Source: Amycolatopsis taiwanensis DSM 45107
GTDB taxonomy: Bacteria > Actinomycetota > Actinomycetes > Mycobacteriales > Pseudonocardiaceae
Reading direction: 5' to 3'
Assembly: GCF_000519205.1 (NCBI RefSeq)
Contig: NZ_JAFB01000003.1
Location: 269,428-333,427, forward strand
Length of the DNA stretch: 64,000 nt
The notes below the pieces were generated by a model. That model saw only the letters and a list, made by a program, of their open reading frames with translations. It was not told where the DNA came from and searched no databases. A program made the translations under genes and the position numbers. Below, piece by piece: positions 48,593-58,811 of this stretch. Each line of letters starts with the position of its first letter. The stretch's first letter is position 1.

Positions 48593-51253
48593 TCACCCGG
48601 CGGCGACCGCGTCCCGCAGCGCCACGATCGCCCGATCGATACCGGTGGGCTCGCTCCCGCCGCCCTGGGCCAGGTCCGGCTTGCCGCCGCCCCGGCCGCC
48701 GACGGCGGGCGCGAAGGAGGGCACCAGCTTGCCCGCGGCCAGCCCCTTCTCCCGGGCCGCCGCCGTCGTGGCCACCACGAAGCTCACCTTCTCCCCTTGC
48801 GGGACGAACAGCGCCACTACGCCGGGCCGCGAACCGAGCCGGTTGCGCACCTCCATCGCCAGTGCCCGCGCGGCACCGGAGTCGATCTCGCCGTCGAGCT
48901 TCTCGGCCACCAGCGCGATGCCGTGCACGTCCTGCGCCTTGTCCGCGAGCGTCCCGGCCGAGCCGAGCACCTGCTGGGTGCGCAGCTGCTCGATCTCCTT
49001 CTCCGCGTTGCGCAGGCGGGTCAGCACGTCCTCGACGCGGGAGGGCAGCTGATCGGTGGGCACCTTGAAGGTGTTGGCCAGCTGCGAGACGAGCAGTTGC
49101 TCCTTGCGCACGTGACGCAGCGCGTCCGTGCCGACGAGAGCCTCGACGCGGTGCACACCGGAACCGATCGATGCGTCGGCGACCAGCTTGACCAGTCCCA
49201 ACTCGCCGATCCGGCCGACGTGAGTGCCCCCGCACAGCTCGCGCGAGTACTCGCCCATGTCGACCACGCGGACCTCGTTGCCGTACTTCTCCCCAAACAG
49301 CGCGATCGCGCCGAGCTCCAGGGCCTTGTCCTTGCTAGTGACGTAGGACTGCACCTCGGCATCGGTCTGGAGGTAGTCGTTGACCTCCTCCTCGACCTCG
49401 GTGAGCACGCCCGCCGAAACCGCGCCCGGCGTGGTGAAGTCGAACCGGAGCCGTCCCGGCGAGTTGAGCGAGCCCGCCTGCGCCGCCCGGCGCCCGTAGG
49501 CGCCCCGCACCGCCGCGTGCACGAGGTGGGTTGCCGAATGCGACCGGGCGATCGCGGACCGGCGCGTGCCGTCGACCGACGCGGTCAGCTCGGTGTCGAT
49601 CCCGACCTCGCCGGCGACCACCTCGACCCGGTGCACGAACAGACCCGGCACCACCTTCTGCACGTCGAGCACCTTCAGCTCGACACCCGCGCCGACCAGG
49701 AAACCGGTGTCGGCGACCTGACCACCGCTTTCGGCGTAGAACGGGGTGCGGTCGAGCACCAGCTCGGCCTTCGTGCCCTCGCTCGCGCTGCGCGCCGGCA
49801 CGCCGTCCACGAGCAGGCCGATCACCTTCCCGGTGGCCTGCAGGTCGGTGTAGCCGAGGAAGCCGGTTTCACCGTGGCGTTCGAGCAGCTCGCGGTACAC
49901 CGACAGGTCGCCGCGGCCCTGCTTACGGGCGGCCGCGTCGGCCTTCGCACGCTGCCGTTGCTCCTCCATGAGTGTCCGGAAGCCGTCCTCGTCCACCGAC
50001 AGGCCCTGCTCCGCGGCCATCTCCAGGGTCAGGTCGATCGGGAAGCCGTAGGTGTCGTGCAGCTGGAACGCCTTGTCCCCGGCCAGGATCTCGCCCCCGG
50101 CACGCTTGGTCTCGTCGGCGGCCAGGTCGAAGATCCGGACACCGCTGGTGAGCGTGGCGAGGAACGCCTCCTCCTCCACGCGCATCACTTCGCTGATCCG
50201 GTCGAAGTCGCGGGCGATCTCCGGGTACGACGGGGACATCGTGTCGCGGACGACGGCGGCGAACTCGGTCAGCACCGGCTCGTGCACGCCGAGCAGGCGA
50301 ATCGACCGCACGATGCGGCGCAGCAGCCGGCGCAGCACGTAGCCGCGAGCCTCGTTGCCGGGGGTCACGCCGTCACCGATCAGCATCACGCCGGAGCGCG
50401 CGTGGTCGGCGATCACCCGGAAACGCACGTCGTCGGCATGGTCGGCGCCGTAGCGGCGGCCGGAGAACTCCTCGGCCTTCGCGATCACCGGGCGGATCAG
50501 GTCGGTCTCGTAGACGTTCTCCACGCCCTGCAGCAGGTTCGCGACGCGCTCGACACCCATGCCGGTGTCGATGTTCTTCTTCGGCAGCTCACCGATCACC
50601 GGGTAGCCCTTCTTCGGGCTGCCCTCGCCCCGGATGTCCTGCATGAACACCAGGTTCCAGATCTCCAGATAGCGATCCTCGTCCACCGCTGGACCGCCCT
50701 CGCGGCCGTAGGCGGGCCCACGGTCGAAGTAGATCTCCGAACACGGCCCGCCCGGACCGGGGACCCCCATGTCCCAGTAGTTGTCCTCGGCCCCGCGGAA
50801 CTGGATCCGCTCGCTGGAAATCCCGGTGACCTTGCGCCACAGGCCGGCCGTCTCGGCATCGTGCTCGTACACGGTCGCCCAGATCCGGTCCGGGTCGAAG
50901 CCGAGCCCGCCGTCGGAGACCGATCCGGTGATCAGCTCCCAGGCCAGGGAGATCGCGCCTTCCTTGAAGTAGTCGCCGAAGGAGAAGTTCCCGGCCATCT
51001 GGAAGAACGTGTTGTGCCGCGTGGTCTTGCCGACCTCGTCGATGTCACCGGTGCGGACACACTTCTGGATGCTGGTCGCGCGGGGGTAGGGCGGCGGGAC
51101 CTCGCCGAGGAAGTACGGCTTGAACTGGACCATGCCCGCGTTGACGAACAGCAGGGTCGGATCGTCCAGGATCAGCGAGGCGCTGGGCACCCTGGTGTGG
51201 CCGTTGCGCTCGAAATGGCTGGTGAACCGCTTGTTGATCTCGTGTGTTTCCAC
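48593..51253 (-). CDS. alaS: Alanyl-tRNA synthetase
   Basis: Charges tRNA-Ala. 886 residues: class II catalytic domain ([27 protein letters not shown]), tRNA-recognition helices, the editing domain with the zinc/hydrolysis motifs [11 protein letters not shown] and [12 protein letters not shown], and a C-terminal oligomerisation domain with a Gly-rich [15 protein letters not shown] loop. Full length with no disruptions. Ribosome-binding site GGAAAG precedes the ATG. Confidence 0.98.
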   Translation of the reverse strand: METHEINKRFTSHFERNGHTRVPSASLILDDPTLLFVNAGMVQFKPYFLGEVPPPYPRATSIQKCVRTGDIDEVGKTTRHNTFFQMAGNFSFGDYFKEGAISLAWELITGSVSDGGLGFDPDRIWATVYEHDAETAGLWRKVTGISSERIQFRGAEDNYWDMGVPGPGGPCSEIYFDRGPAYGREGGPAVDEDRYLEIWNLVFMQDIRGEGSPKKGYPVIGELPKKNIDTGMGVERVANLLQGVENVYETDLIRPVIAKAEEFSGRRYGADHADDVRFRVIADHARSGVMLIGDGVTPGNEARGYVLRRLLRRIVRSIRLLGVHEPVLTEFAAVVRDTMSPSYPEIARDFDRISEVMRVEEEAFLATLTSGVRIFDLAADETKRAGGEILAGDKAFQLHDTYGFPIDLTLEMAAEQGLSVDEDGFRTLMEEQRQRAKADAAARKQGRGDLSVYRELLERHGETGFLGYTDLQATGKVIGLLVDGVPARSASEGTKAELVLDRTPFYAESGGQVADTGFLVGAGVELKVLDVQKVVPGLFVHRVEVVAGEVGIDTELTASVDGTRRSAIARSHSATHLVHAAVRGAYGRRAAQAGSLNSPGRLRFDFTTPGAVSAGVLTEVEEEVNDYLQTDAEVQSYVTSKDKALELGAIALFGEKYGNEVRVVDMGEYSRELCGGTHVGRIGELGLVKLVADASIGSGVHRVEALVGTDALRHVRKEQLLVSQLANTFKVPTDQLPSRVEDVLTRLRNAEKEIEQLRTQQVLGSAGTLADKAQDVHGIALVAEKLDGEIDSGAARALAMEVRNRLGSRPGVVALFVPQGEKVSFVVATTAAAREKGLAAGKLVPSFAPAVGGRGGGKPDLAQGGGSEPTGIDRAIVALRDAVAAG

Positions 51254-51346
51254 TGGTCTTTCCTTGGGCCGGGGTGGCAGGCCGAAACGCCGTGCCGTGA
51301 TCAGGAGGGCGGCAGCGGCGGAGGGCTGGGGGTGGTGAGCGTCTGC

Positions 51347-51649
51347 TCAGCCCTCCGCCCGGCGCGCTCGCGCCGGGCGCGTCCGGGCAGCGGGGCGGGC
51401 CGTTGCCTGATCCCCGGTGGCGATCCCGGACCGCTTCTCCACCATGTCGCGCAGCTCGTGCTCCCGCTCACTCATCCCGGCGCGCACATCCGCGCCGAAC
51501 GAACCGATCGCGCCGGCCAGCTCGCCGACGGCGTCCCCCAGGTTCGAGGCTAACCCAGCCGGCGTGGCCTGACGAGCCGTTTGCGTCGCCTTGCGGGAAA
51601 GCGCGACCCCGGCCGCGACGCCCAACCCGAGCCAGAACAGGCGCTTCAT
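51347..51649 (-). CDS. DUF6167-type small membrane protein
   Basis: 100 residues with one N-terminal helix (FWLGLGVAAGVALSRKA), an amphipathic middle and a basic Ala/Arg tail. Genes of this kind stand directly upstream of alaS in many actinomycetes. The start overlaps the DUF948 gene (ATGA). A GC-rich hairpin (GCCCGGCGC with GCGCCGGGC, 51357-51378) lies at its 3' end, so alaS may be partly attenuated. Function unknown. Confidence 0.8.
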   Translation of the reverse strand: MKRLFWLGLGVAAGVALSRKATQTARQATPAGLASNLGDAVGELAGAIGSFGADVRAGMSEREHELRDMVEKRSGIATGDQATARPAARTRPARARRAEG

Positions 51650-52056
51650 GAGTTGTCGCTCCTCTTCCGACCGCCACGGCCACGCTTGCCGTCGGCGCCG
51701 GCCTTGGCCTTGCGCCGCGCACGGATCGCCTTGCTGACGCCGTAGGAGAACGCTGCGGTCTTCACCAGCGGGCTGCCCAGCGTCGCGGTGAACACCGAGG
51801 ACAGCGCGGACACGTTGCCCGTGACCGCCTGTGCGTTCGCGGTGATCCCGTCGACCCGCTCCAGCTGGGTGTTGACGTGGGTGATCGTGTCGTTGGCGCT
51901 GATCAGGATCGGGTCGGTGTTCTGGTGCGCCTTACGGATCGCGATGGTCGCCTCGTCGAGGGTCCGGCCGAGCTTGATCAACGGGATCGCCAACAGCAGC
52001 ACCAGCAGCACGAATGCACCTGCGGCGATCAGCGCGGCGATCTGCCCTCCCGACAC
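51646..52056 (-). CDS. DUF948 domain protein
   Basis: 136 residues: an N-terminal helix (IAALIAAGAFVLLVLLLAIPLI) followed by a helical region with the DUF948 pattern (NTDPILISANDTITHVNTQL, GITANAQAV) and a strongly basic C-terminus (RARRKAKAGADGKRGRGGRK). Expected to sit at the membrane with its helical part in the cytoplasm. Upstream partner of the DUF6167 gene and alaS; function unknown. Confidence 0.85.
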   Translation of the reverse strand: MSGGQIAALIAAGAFVLLVLLLAIPLIKLGRTLDEATIAIRKAHQNTDPILISANDTITHVNTQLERVDGITANAQAVTGNVSALSSVFTATLGSPLVKTAAFSYGVSKAIRARRKAKAGADGKRGRGGRKRSDNS

Positions 52057-52173
52057 GGGCCCTCCTTGGGAAACCAGCGATGTGAATGCCGGTCAGGCTA
52101 CCGTGCGCCGCCTCCTCCAGCGGGTCCGGCCCACCCGATCCGGTCAACCCGCACCAAGATCACCAAGGCGCGG

Positions 52174-53016
52174 TCAGCGGACGCCGAAATACACGGCGGC
52201 CATGTCCTCTTCGCCGTGACCGGCCTTCGCCGCCTTCTCCAGGTGCGCCGAAGCGGCGCGGATACCCGCGAGGTCGGCGCCATCCGCCGCTTCCAGCACC
52301 AGCTTCGCGTCCTTCAGCGCGTGCTTGGTGGCGAAGCTCAGCGGGAACTCCCGGGAGATCATGGCGCCGCCCTTGAGGTGGGCGTACGGCACGTCGAGGG
52401 AACCGCCGCCGATCACGTCGAGGAACAGGCGTGGATCGAGGTCGAGTGTCTCGGCCAGCACGACGCTCTCCGCGGTCGCGTTGGTCAGCGCCAGTACCCA
52501 TGCGTTGGCGACAAGCTTGAGCCGACTGCCCGCTCCGGCCGGGCCGACCCAGAGGGTGCGCCCGCCGATCGCGTCGAAAATCGGGGCGCACCGCTCGCGC
52601 AACTCCTCCGGGCCGGACGCGAGCACCACCAGCGTGCCCTGCTCGGCCGGCTGCTTCGTGCCCAGCACCGGTGCGTCGACGAAGGGCACGCCGGCCTCAC
52701 CCGCGGCCTCGGCGAACCGGCCGGTCCACGGCACACCCACGGTGGACGACTGGATCCACACCGCGCCCGAGCCGAGCACCGCCTCGCGTACCTGGTCCAC
52801 GGCGGGTCCGTCGGCGAGCATGGTGAGCACGAAGTCGGCCCCGGCGACCGCCTGCCCCGGCGAGTCGCAGACCTCGGCACCGTGCTCGGCCAGCGGGCGC
52901 GCCTTCTCCGTGGTGCGGTTCCACGCCCGGGCCCGCAGCCCGGCGCGCCGCAGGCTCACCGCCATCGGCAGCCCCATGATCCCGGTCCCCAGCACGGCTA
53001 CGGTGACGTCGGCCAT
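52174..53016 (-). CDS. NAD(P)-dependent beta-hydroxyacid dehydrogenase
   Basis: 280-residue enzyme of the 3-hydroxyisobutyrate dehydrogenase family. N-terminal Rossmann motif VAVLGTGIMGLPMA, substrate-binding FVDAPVLGTKQPAEQG with Ser/Thr replaced around the canonical DAPVSGG, and the catalytic Lys in GSRLKLVANAW. The ATG has a GGAAGGAG ribosome-binding site. Single gene, preceded by a strong inverted repeat. Substrate could be tartronate semialdehyde, 3-hydroxyisobutyrate or an imine; not decidable. Confidence 0.9.
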   Translation of the reverse strand: MADVTVAVLGTGIMGLPMAVSLRRAGLRARAWNRTTEKARPLAEHGAEVCDSPGQAVAGADFVLTMLADGPAVDQVREAVLGSGAVWIQSSTVGVPWTGRFAEAAGEAGVPFVDAPVLGTKQPAEQGTLVVLASGPEELRERCAPIFDAIGGRTLWVGPAGAGSRLKLVANAWVLALTNATAESVVLAETLDLDPRLFLDVIGGGSLDVPYAHLKGGAMISREFPLSFATKHALKDAKLVLEAADGADLAGIRAASAHLEKAAKAGHGEEDMAAVYFGVR

Positions 53017-53119
53017 CTGCACTCCTTCCCCGCTGGGCTCAGCTGTGCCGAAGGGTTCGATGTCTCGATGATGGCTCCGGACACGCTTGCCCGCTCGGTG
53101 GCGGTGGCTGTCGAGGGTG

Positions 53120-53145
53120 CCGCCGTATAGATCGTTATACGGCGG
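53120..53145. promoter_or_regulatory. 26-bp inverted repeat between rarA and the dehydrogenase
   Basis: CCGCCGTATA and TATACGGCGG are perfect 10-bp arms around a 6-bp centre. The repeat starts one base after the rarA stop and is 104-129 bp upstream of the dehydrogenase start. A/T-rich inner arms and no U-run favour an operator (TetR- or GntR-like) over a terminator. Confidence 0.55.
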
Positions 53146-53146
53146 A

Positions 53147-54538
53147 TCAGCCGCCCCGGATGGTCCGGCGGAGCCGGGGAACCCGTTCGGCGAGCATGCG
53201 CTCGGCACCGCGCGAGGTCGGGTGGTAGTAGTCGGCACCGACGAGCTCGTCGGGCGGATACTGCTGCGGGAGCACGCCTTCGGGCACATTGTGCGGGTAG
53301 CGGTACCCCTGGGCGTTGCCCAGCCGCGTGGCCCCGGCGTAGTGACCGTCGCGCAGGTGGGGCGGCACCGTGCCGGCCCGCCCGGCCCGCACGTCCCCCA
53401 GCGCCGCGTCGATCGCGGTGATCACGGCGTTGGACTTCGGCGCGGTGGCCAGGTGCACGGTCGCCTGAGCGAGCGCGAGCCGGCCCTCGGGCATGCCGAT
53501 GAACTGGACGGCATGCGCGGCGGCGACGGCCGACTGCAAGGCCGTCGGATCGGCCATCCCGACGTCCTCGCTGGCGTGCACGACCAGCCGGCGCGCGATG
53601 AACCGGGGATCCTCGCCCGCCTCGATCATCCGCGCCAGATAGTGCAGGGCGGCGTCCACATCGGATCCCCGGATCGACTTGATGAACGCGCTGATCACGT
53701 CGTAGTGCTGGTCGCCGTCCCGGTCGTAGCGGACCGCTGCCTTGTCCACAGTGGATTCCACGGTGGCCAGCGCGATGTCGGAGCGACCGGTGGCCGCGGC
53801 CGCGTCGGCGGCCGCTTCGAGCGCGGTGAGCGCCCGGCGGGCGTCTCCCCCGGCGAGCCGGACCAGATGGTCTTCGGCCTCGCTGGTGAGATCCAACTCG
53901 CCGCCAAGGCCGCGCTCGTCGGCGAGCGCGCGGCGGATCAGCCCACGCACGTCGTCGTCGGTCAGCGGCCTCAACTGCAGCACCAGTGACCGCGACAGCA
54001 GTGGCGACACCACGGAGAACGAGGGATTCTCCGTGGTCGCGGCGACCAGCAACACGATGCGGTCCTCGACCGCGCCGAGCAGCGCGTCCTGCTGCGTCTT
54101 GGAAAACCGGTGCACCTCGTCGATGAACAGCACGGTGTTCTCGTCGTTGTACCGGCGGCGGCGCCGGGCGTCCTCGATGACCCCGCGCACCTCCTTCACC
54201 CCGGCCGAAAGCGCGGACAATGCCACGAACCGGCGGCCGGTCGCGGTGGACACCAGGTTCGCCAGCGTGGTCTTGCCGGTGCCAGGCGGGCCGTAAAGCA
54301 GAACGGAAGCCGGTGCCGCGCCCTCGACCAGGCGGCGCAGTGGTGCGCCGTCGGCGAGCAGATGCTGCTGACCGACGACCTCGTCCAGCGAGCGCGGCCG
54401 CATCCGCACGGCCAGCGGTGCACCCGGCGGCACCACGATCTCCCGCACCGGCTCCGGCTGGTCTTCAGGCGCGAGATCGGGGTTCACCGTGAAGAGTTCG
54501 TCCTGCACGCCGTCCACGGTAATGGTGTCCACCGACAT
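53147..54538 (-). CDS. rarA: Replication-associated recombination protein RarA (MgsA)
   Basis: AAA+ ATPase acting at stalled forks, related to clamp loaders. 463 residues: Walker [10 protein letters not shown] (83-91), Walker [10 protein letters not shown], sensor TTENPSF, arginine-finger region [11 protein letters not shown], and the C-terminal MgsA tetramerisation domain with [19 protein letters not shown]. The ATG used has no good ribosome-binding site; the GTG ten codons later (VQDELFTV) is an alternative. Confidence 0.95.
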   Translation of the reverse strand: MSVDTITVDGVQDELFTVNPDLAPEDQPEPVREIVVPPGAPLAVRMRPRSLDEVVGQQHLLADGAPLRRLVEGAAPASVLLYGPPGTGKTTLANLVSTATGRRFVALSALSAGVKEVRGVIEDARRRRRYNDENTVLFIDEVHRFSKTQQDALLGAVEDRIVLLVAATTENPSFSVVSPLLSRSLVLQLRPLTDDDVRGLIRRALADERGLGGELDLTSEAEDHLVRLAGGDARRALTALEAAADAAAATGRSDIALATVESTVDKAAVRYDRDGDQHYDVISAFIKSIRGSDVDAALHYLARMIEAGEDPRFIARRLVVHASEDVGMADPTALQSAVAAAHAVQFIGMPEGRLALAQATVHLATAPKSNAVITAIDAALGDVRAGRAGTVPPHLRDGHYAGATRLGNAQGYRYPHNVPEGVLPQQYPPDELVGADYYHPTSRGAERMLAERVPRLRRTIRGG

Positions 54539-54544
54539 CCCGTG

Positions 54545-54562
54545 CGCAGGTCAGAACCTGCG
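54545..54562. repeat. 7-bp inverted repeat upstream of rarA
   Basis: CGCAGGT and ACCTGCG with a 4-nt centre CAGA, 7 bp upstream of the rarA start and after the kinase-like gene. Could be a weak terminator of the latter or hinder rarA translation. Confidence 0.35.
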
Positions 54563-54633
54563 TTGTCGAGGGTGCAACCCAGGCCTCGCCGTCGAGAGGC
54601 CAGGCGAAAGGCCCGAAATGCTCGTGTCGCCGT

Positions 54634-55794
54634 TCAGCGGAAGGCCGGGTACAGCGGCAGAGCCAGGCCGGGGCCGAACCTGGAGTCCAGCGCGGCGGCG
54701 ACGTCGTCGGCGTAGCCGGCGAGCCGATGCTCGCCAGCGCGCGTAGCATCGGCGGCCAGATCCCGCCACCAGGTCACCAGCGCGGCGACCATCTCGCAGC
54801 CCGCGGCCAGGCAGTCCCAGGTACGCAGGCACACCAGCGTGAACTGGTGGTCCAGCAGCAACACGGAGAGCGTGTCGGTGTCGGCGAGCGCGGGCCAGAT
54901 CGCGGACACCTCCGCACGCCACACCGCGATCATGGCTTCGCACATGCCCGCGGGCAGCGCCTGGGGATCCGCGCCGGACCCGAACGGCACCCGCAGGTGC
55001 GCGGCGTCGATCAGCGCGTCGCGGACCTGGCCCCGCTCGAAGTCCAGAAAGCGCACCCCGGAGTCGGTCACCAGGTTGTTGTCGGGGCTGAGGTCAACGG
55101 GGCTGAACGCGCGGTAGGTGCCCGCTGGCGCCTGCTCCCACGCGTGGTCGGCGAACTCCCGGACCTCGGCGGGCATGGCCACCCCGAGCTCGGCGAGCAG
55201 GTCCGGCAGCTCCCGGGGCGCGGCGGTCGTCTGCTTCTTCTGCTTGACCGGACCGCCCAGCCTCCGCAGCAACGCGTCGAAGTCCGCTTCCCGGCCGGCC
55301 GTGGTCGCGTGCATCCGTCCGAGCGAGCGCGCCCACGACAACAGCGAGCGTTCGGCGACCCGGGCGTCGGAGCCGCGCAGCTTGTCCTCGAGCGTTGGCG
55401 CACGGCCGAGGTCCTCGATGACGAGCACCCGCTCCGGGCCGTGGTGCGCCAGCAGTTCCGGGCACATCCGGTCCTCGGCCGACAACGCGGTGAACAGCTG
55501 GTAGCTGACCGCTTCCTGGGCGAACGGGTCCGGCAGTCCCGGCCGAGCAGCTGGATAGTGCTTGATCACCAGGGTGCGCGGCAGGCCGAAGGGAGACGAG
55601 GCGATCCGGGCGCGCACCACCGTCGCGGGTCCGCTGCCCGTCAGCACCTCTGGTTCGGCGAGCGTGATCGTGCTGCCGAAACGGTGAGCCAGCACCGCCT
55701 CGCCCGCAGCGACCGCCGCATCGACGGATCGTCCTGATCCCCCTGACCTGCCGGCCGGGGCATCGGGAGCTTCGCCGAACGTGTCCACGCTCAT
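54634..55794 (-). CDS. Aminoglycoside-phosphotransferase-like kinase
   Basis: 386-residue protein of the APH/choline kinase superfamily. The N-lobe contains LVIKHYPA (nucleotide-binding Lys) and LVIEDLG; the C-lobe contains SPVDLSPDNNLVTD, where the Brenner-type HGD is altered to PVD, and FLDFERGQVRD for the metal Asp. Because the His of the catalytic loop is missing, activity may be weak or changed. A lone gene between rarA and the DUF389 gene; no resistance role is implied by context. Confidence 0.8.
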   Translation of the reverse strand: MSVDTFGEAPDAPAGRSGGSGRSVDAAVAAGEAVLAHRFGSTITLAEPEVLTGSGPATVVRARIASSPFGLPRTLVIKHYPAARPGLPDPFAQEAVSYQLFTALSAEDRMCPELLAHHGPERVLVIEDLGRAPTLEDKLRGSDARVAERSLLSWARSLGRMHATTAGREADFDALLRRLGGPVKQKKQTTAAPRELPDLLAELGVAMPAEVREFADHAWEQAPAGTYRAFSPVDLSPDNNLVTDSGVRFLDFERGQVRDALIDAAHLRVPFGSGADPQALPAGMCEAMIAVWRAEVSAIWPALADTDTLSVLLLDHQFTLVCLRTWDCLAAGCEMVAALVTWWRDLAADATRAGEHRLAGYADDVAAALDSRFGPGLALPLYPAFR

Positions 55795-55864
55795 CGCTTC
55801 CGACCCTACTAGCTCCCACAACCGGCCCACCACAACGAATCAGCCAGCGCGCCTTGCGGGGCCA

Positions 55865-56806
55865 TCAGCCCCGGGAAAGCGGCCGGCCGAGGCCGTTGAG
55901 ACGCCGGCCGCGGTGCCGCACCGCGAGCACCACCGCCGCAGCGACCACGATGCCCAGCAGGTTGACCGCCAGCTGGCCGACCGACTCCCCGGCGCGGGAC
56001 CAGTCACCCACCACCGCGGCGACCACCGCGTAACCCGCCGCGGGCACGGTGGTGACCGAGATGAACACGCCGACCAGCGCGGCGGATTTCGCCGAGGTCA
56101 TGGCGAGCATGCCGGCCGCGCCCGCGAGCAACGCGACGATCAGCGAGTACCAGCCGACCTGGTAGACGAAGTCGACCTCGCGGCCGGCCCGGAACTGCGT
56201 CACGTCCAGCAGCCCGATCGCCTGTGACAGCAGCGTCACCCCCGCGGTGACCAGCACGGCCAGCGGGAACCCGACGCCCAGCGCCAGGGCCGCCCGGCGC
56301 AGCAGGTCCCAGCGGCGCAGCACCAGGCCCACCGAGATCGCGGCCAGCGGCCCGAACTCCGGCCCGACCACCATGGCGCCGACGATCGTCACCGGCGAGT
56401 CGGTGATCACGCCGACCGAGGCGAGCAGACAGGCGATGGTGAGAAACGCCTGGAACGTGACGTTCAGCCGCGACTCTTCACCGGTCCGGCTCAGCAGCTC
56501 CTGCCAGACGATCGCGTCCGCGCCTTCGCCGGGCGCCGCCGCCTCGGCCCGGTCGGCGGCGTCGGACAAGGCGGTGTCGAGCTCGGCCAGGGTGATCCCG
56601 CCCGCACGGTCGATGTCCAGCCCGCACAGCCGGTCCATCACGTCGTCGGCGGCTTCCCGCGCGATGTCGGCCTCGATGAGGTCGCCGGGTGGGGCGACGG
56701 CCGCGCCCCGGTGCACCACCAGATGCGCGACCCCCGGCTCCTGGCCCAGTACCTTCAGCGCCTCCTCGGTCCGCTCCGCCGGGCAGACCGCTCGCAGATG
56801 GAGCAC
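55865..56806 (-). CDS. DUF389 membrane protein
   Basis: 313 residues: an N-terminal ACT-like soluble part (about 1-110) and about six membrane helices with the DUF389 core SRLNVTFQAFLTIACLLAS and PVTIVGAMVVGPEFGPLAA. Found in many actinomycetes; function unknown, perhaps transport. It follows aspS by 14 bp and is probably co-transcribed with it. Confidence 0.88.
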   Translation of the reverse strand: MLHLRAVCPAERTEEALKVLGQEPGVAHLVVHRGAAVAPPGDLIEADIAREAADDVMDRLCGLDIDRAGGITLAELDTALSDAADRAEAAAPGEGADAIVWQELLSRTGEESRLNVTFQAFLTIACLLASVGVITDSPVTIVGAMVVGPEFGPLAAISVGLVLRRWDLLRRAALALGVGFPLAVLVTAGVTLLSQAIGLLDVTQFRAGREVDFVYQVGWYSLIVALLAGAAGMLAMTSAKSAALVGVFISVTTVPAAGYAVVAAVVGDWSRAGESVGQLAVNLLGIVVAAAVVLAVRHRGRRLNGLGRPLSRG

Positions 56807-56820
56807 CGCCTACGCGCGGC

Positions 56821-58596
56821 TCACTGCGCGGCCGCCGACTTCGGCGGTTTGGCGTCGACACCGGCTTCCCTGCGCTGCTGCGCGGTGATCGGCGCCGGGG
56901 CTCCGGTGAGCGGGTCGTAGCCGCCGCCGGTCTTCGGGAACGCGATCACGTCACGCAGCGAGTCGGCGCGCGCCAGCAGCATGACGATCCGGTCCCAGCC
57001 GAAGGCGATGCCTCCGTGCGGGGGCGGGCCGAACTGGAACGCATCGAGCAGGAAGCCGAACTTCTCCTGCGCCTCGGCCTCGGACAGGCCCATCAGCTCG
57101 AAGACCCGCTTCTGCACGTCGGCGCGGTGGATACGGATCGAGCCGCCGCCGATCTCGTTGCCGTTGCAGACGATGTCGTAGGCGTGGGCCAGCGCGTTCG
57201 CGGGGTCGGACTCGAACTTGTCGATCCACTCGGGGCTCGGCGCGGTGAAGGCGTGGTGCACGGCGGTCCACTTGCCGGAGCCGACCGCCACGTCGTCGGT
57301 CTCGTCGGTGGCCTCGAACAGCGGGGCGTCCACGACCCACACGAACGACCAGGCGTTCTCGTCGATCAGGCCGAGCCGCTGCCCGATCTCGACCCGGGCG
57401 GCGCCGAGCAGCTGCCGGGCGGCCTTCGGCTTGTCCGCGGCGAAGAACACGCAGTCGCCCGGCTTTGCGCCGACCGTGGCGGCGAGGTTCGCGCGCTCGT
57501 GCTCGGCGAGGTTCTTGGCGACCGGGCCGCCGAGGGTGCCGTCCTCGCCGACCGTGACGTAGGCCAGGCCCCTGGCGCCGCGCTGCTTGGCCCATTCCTG
57601 CCAGGCGTCGAACTGGCGCCGCGGCTGGCTCCCGCCGCCGGGCATGACGACGGCGCCGACGTAAGGCGCCTGGAACACACGGAACGGCGTGTCGGCGAAG
57701 AACTCGGTCAGCTCGGTCAGTTCCAGGCCGAACCGCAGGTCCGGCTTGTCGGTGCCGTACTTCGCCATCGCGTCGGCGTAGGTCATGCGCGGGATCGGGC
57801 GCGGCACCTCATAGCCGACGAGGCGCCACAGCGCGGTGACGATGTCCTCACCGACGGCGAGAACATCGTCTTGGTCGACGAAGCTCATCTCGATGTCGAG
57901 CTGGGTGAACTCGGGCTGGCGGTCGGCCCGGAAGTCCTCGTCCCGGTAGCAGCGCGCGATCTGGAAGTACCGCTCCAGGCCGCCGACCATCAGCAGTTGC
58001 TTGAACAGCTGGGGCGACTGCGGGAGGGCGTACCAGGAGCCGGGGCGCAGCCGTGCCGGGACCAGGAAGTCGCGCGCGCCTTCCGGCGTGGAACGGGTCA
58101 TGGTCGGGGTCTCGACCTCGACGAAGTCCTGCGAGTGCAGCACCTCCCGCGCGACCCGGTTGACCTCGCTGCGCAACCGCATGGCGCGGGCCGGACCGCT
58201 ACGGCGCAGGTCCAGGTAGCGGTACTTGAGCCGCACCTCCTCGCCGACGTCCACCCGGTCGTCGATCGGGAACGGCAGCGCGGCCGACTCCGACAGGACT
58301 TCGAGCCCGGTGGCCAGCACCTCGATCTGGCCGGTGGCGATCTCGGGGTTCTCGTTGCCCTCCGGGCGCCGGGCGATCTCACCGGTGACCTGGACGCAGA
58401 ACTCGGACCGCAGCTGGTGCGCGCGCTCGGCCATCTCGCCCTCGCGGAAGACGACCTGGGCGAGGCCGCTGGCGTCGCGCAGATCGATGAAGATCACCCC
58501 GCCGTGATCGCGCCGCCGGGCCACCCACCCGGTGAGCGTGACGATCTGACCGGCCTGCTCGGCACGCAACGTGCCGGCTTGATGGGTGCGAAGCAC
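56821..58596 (-). CDS. aspS: Aspartyl-tRNA synthetase
   Basis: 591 residues, bacterial type. OB-fold anticodon domain ([20 protein letters not shown]), class II core with motif 2 [22 protein letters not shown] shortened here to the part [18 protein letters not shown], a GAD insertion and motif 3 [15 protein letters not shown]. The GTG start follows AAGGAG by about 9 nt and gives the family N-terminus [10 protein letters not shown]; upstream in-frame codons are not part of the protein. Confidence 0.97.
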   Translation of the reverse strand: MLRTHQAGTLRAEQAGQIVTLTGWVARRRDHGGVIFIDLRDASGLAQVVFREGEMAERAHQLRSEFCVQVTGEIARRPEGNENPEIATGQIEVLATGLEVLSESAALPFPIDDRVDVGEEVRLKYRYLDLRRSGPARAMRLRSEVNRVAREVLHSQDFVEVETPTMTRSTPEGARDFLVPARLRPGSWYALPQSPQLFKQLLMVGGLERYFQIARCYRDEDFRADRQPEFTQLDIEMSFVDQDDVLAVGEDIVTALWRLVGYEVPRPIPRMTYADAMAKYGTDKPDLRFGLELTELTEFFADTPFRVFQAPYVGAVVMPGGGSQPRRQFDAWQEWAKQRGARGLAYVTVGEDGTLGGPVAKNLAEHERANLAATVGAKPGDCVFFAADKPKAARQLLGAARVEIGQRLGLIDENAWSFVWVVDAPLFEATDETDDVAVGSGKWTAVHHAFTAPSPEWIDKFESDPANALAHAYDIVCNGNEIGGGSIRIHRADVQKRVFELMGLSEAEAQEKFGFLLDAFQFGPPPHGGIAFGWDRIVMLLARADSLRDVIAFPKTGGGYDPLTGAPAPITAQQRREAGVDAKPPKSAAAQ

Positions 58597-58811
58597 TGCG
58601 GTTGCTCTCCTTGACACTGTGCGAACGGCGGCTCGGGCTGCTTTCCGAGTCGGGCTGCCAGGCATTTTGCCGACAGCCAAGGCTAACGAATGCACCCCCG
58701 GAGAGCGCCAGCAGGTTTCGCGAGCCACCGGACAGACCTGACTTGTGTTTCTTGATCGGCATCAGCCGCTTGCGGTGGGCCGGCAACCGCGCCGCCACGC
58801 GGGCCATCGAC

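Noticed and set aside
54554-54565. GAACCTGCGTTG as a LexA/SOS box upstream of rarA
   Set aside because: Matches GAAC-N4-GTTC at 7 of 8 positions but overlaps a short hairpin and lacks the outer TC/GA bases; rarA is not a standard actinobacterial SOS gene.
58597-58811. Possible small minus-strand gene between the radical SAM gene and aspS
   Set aside because: The only open frame runs into aspS in another frame, has no family-like sequence and no ribosome-binding site.
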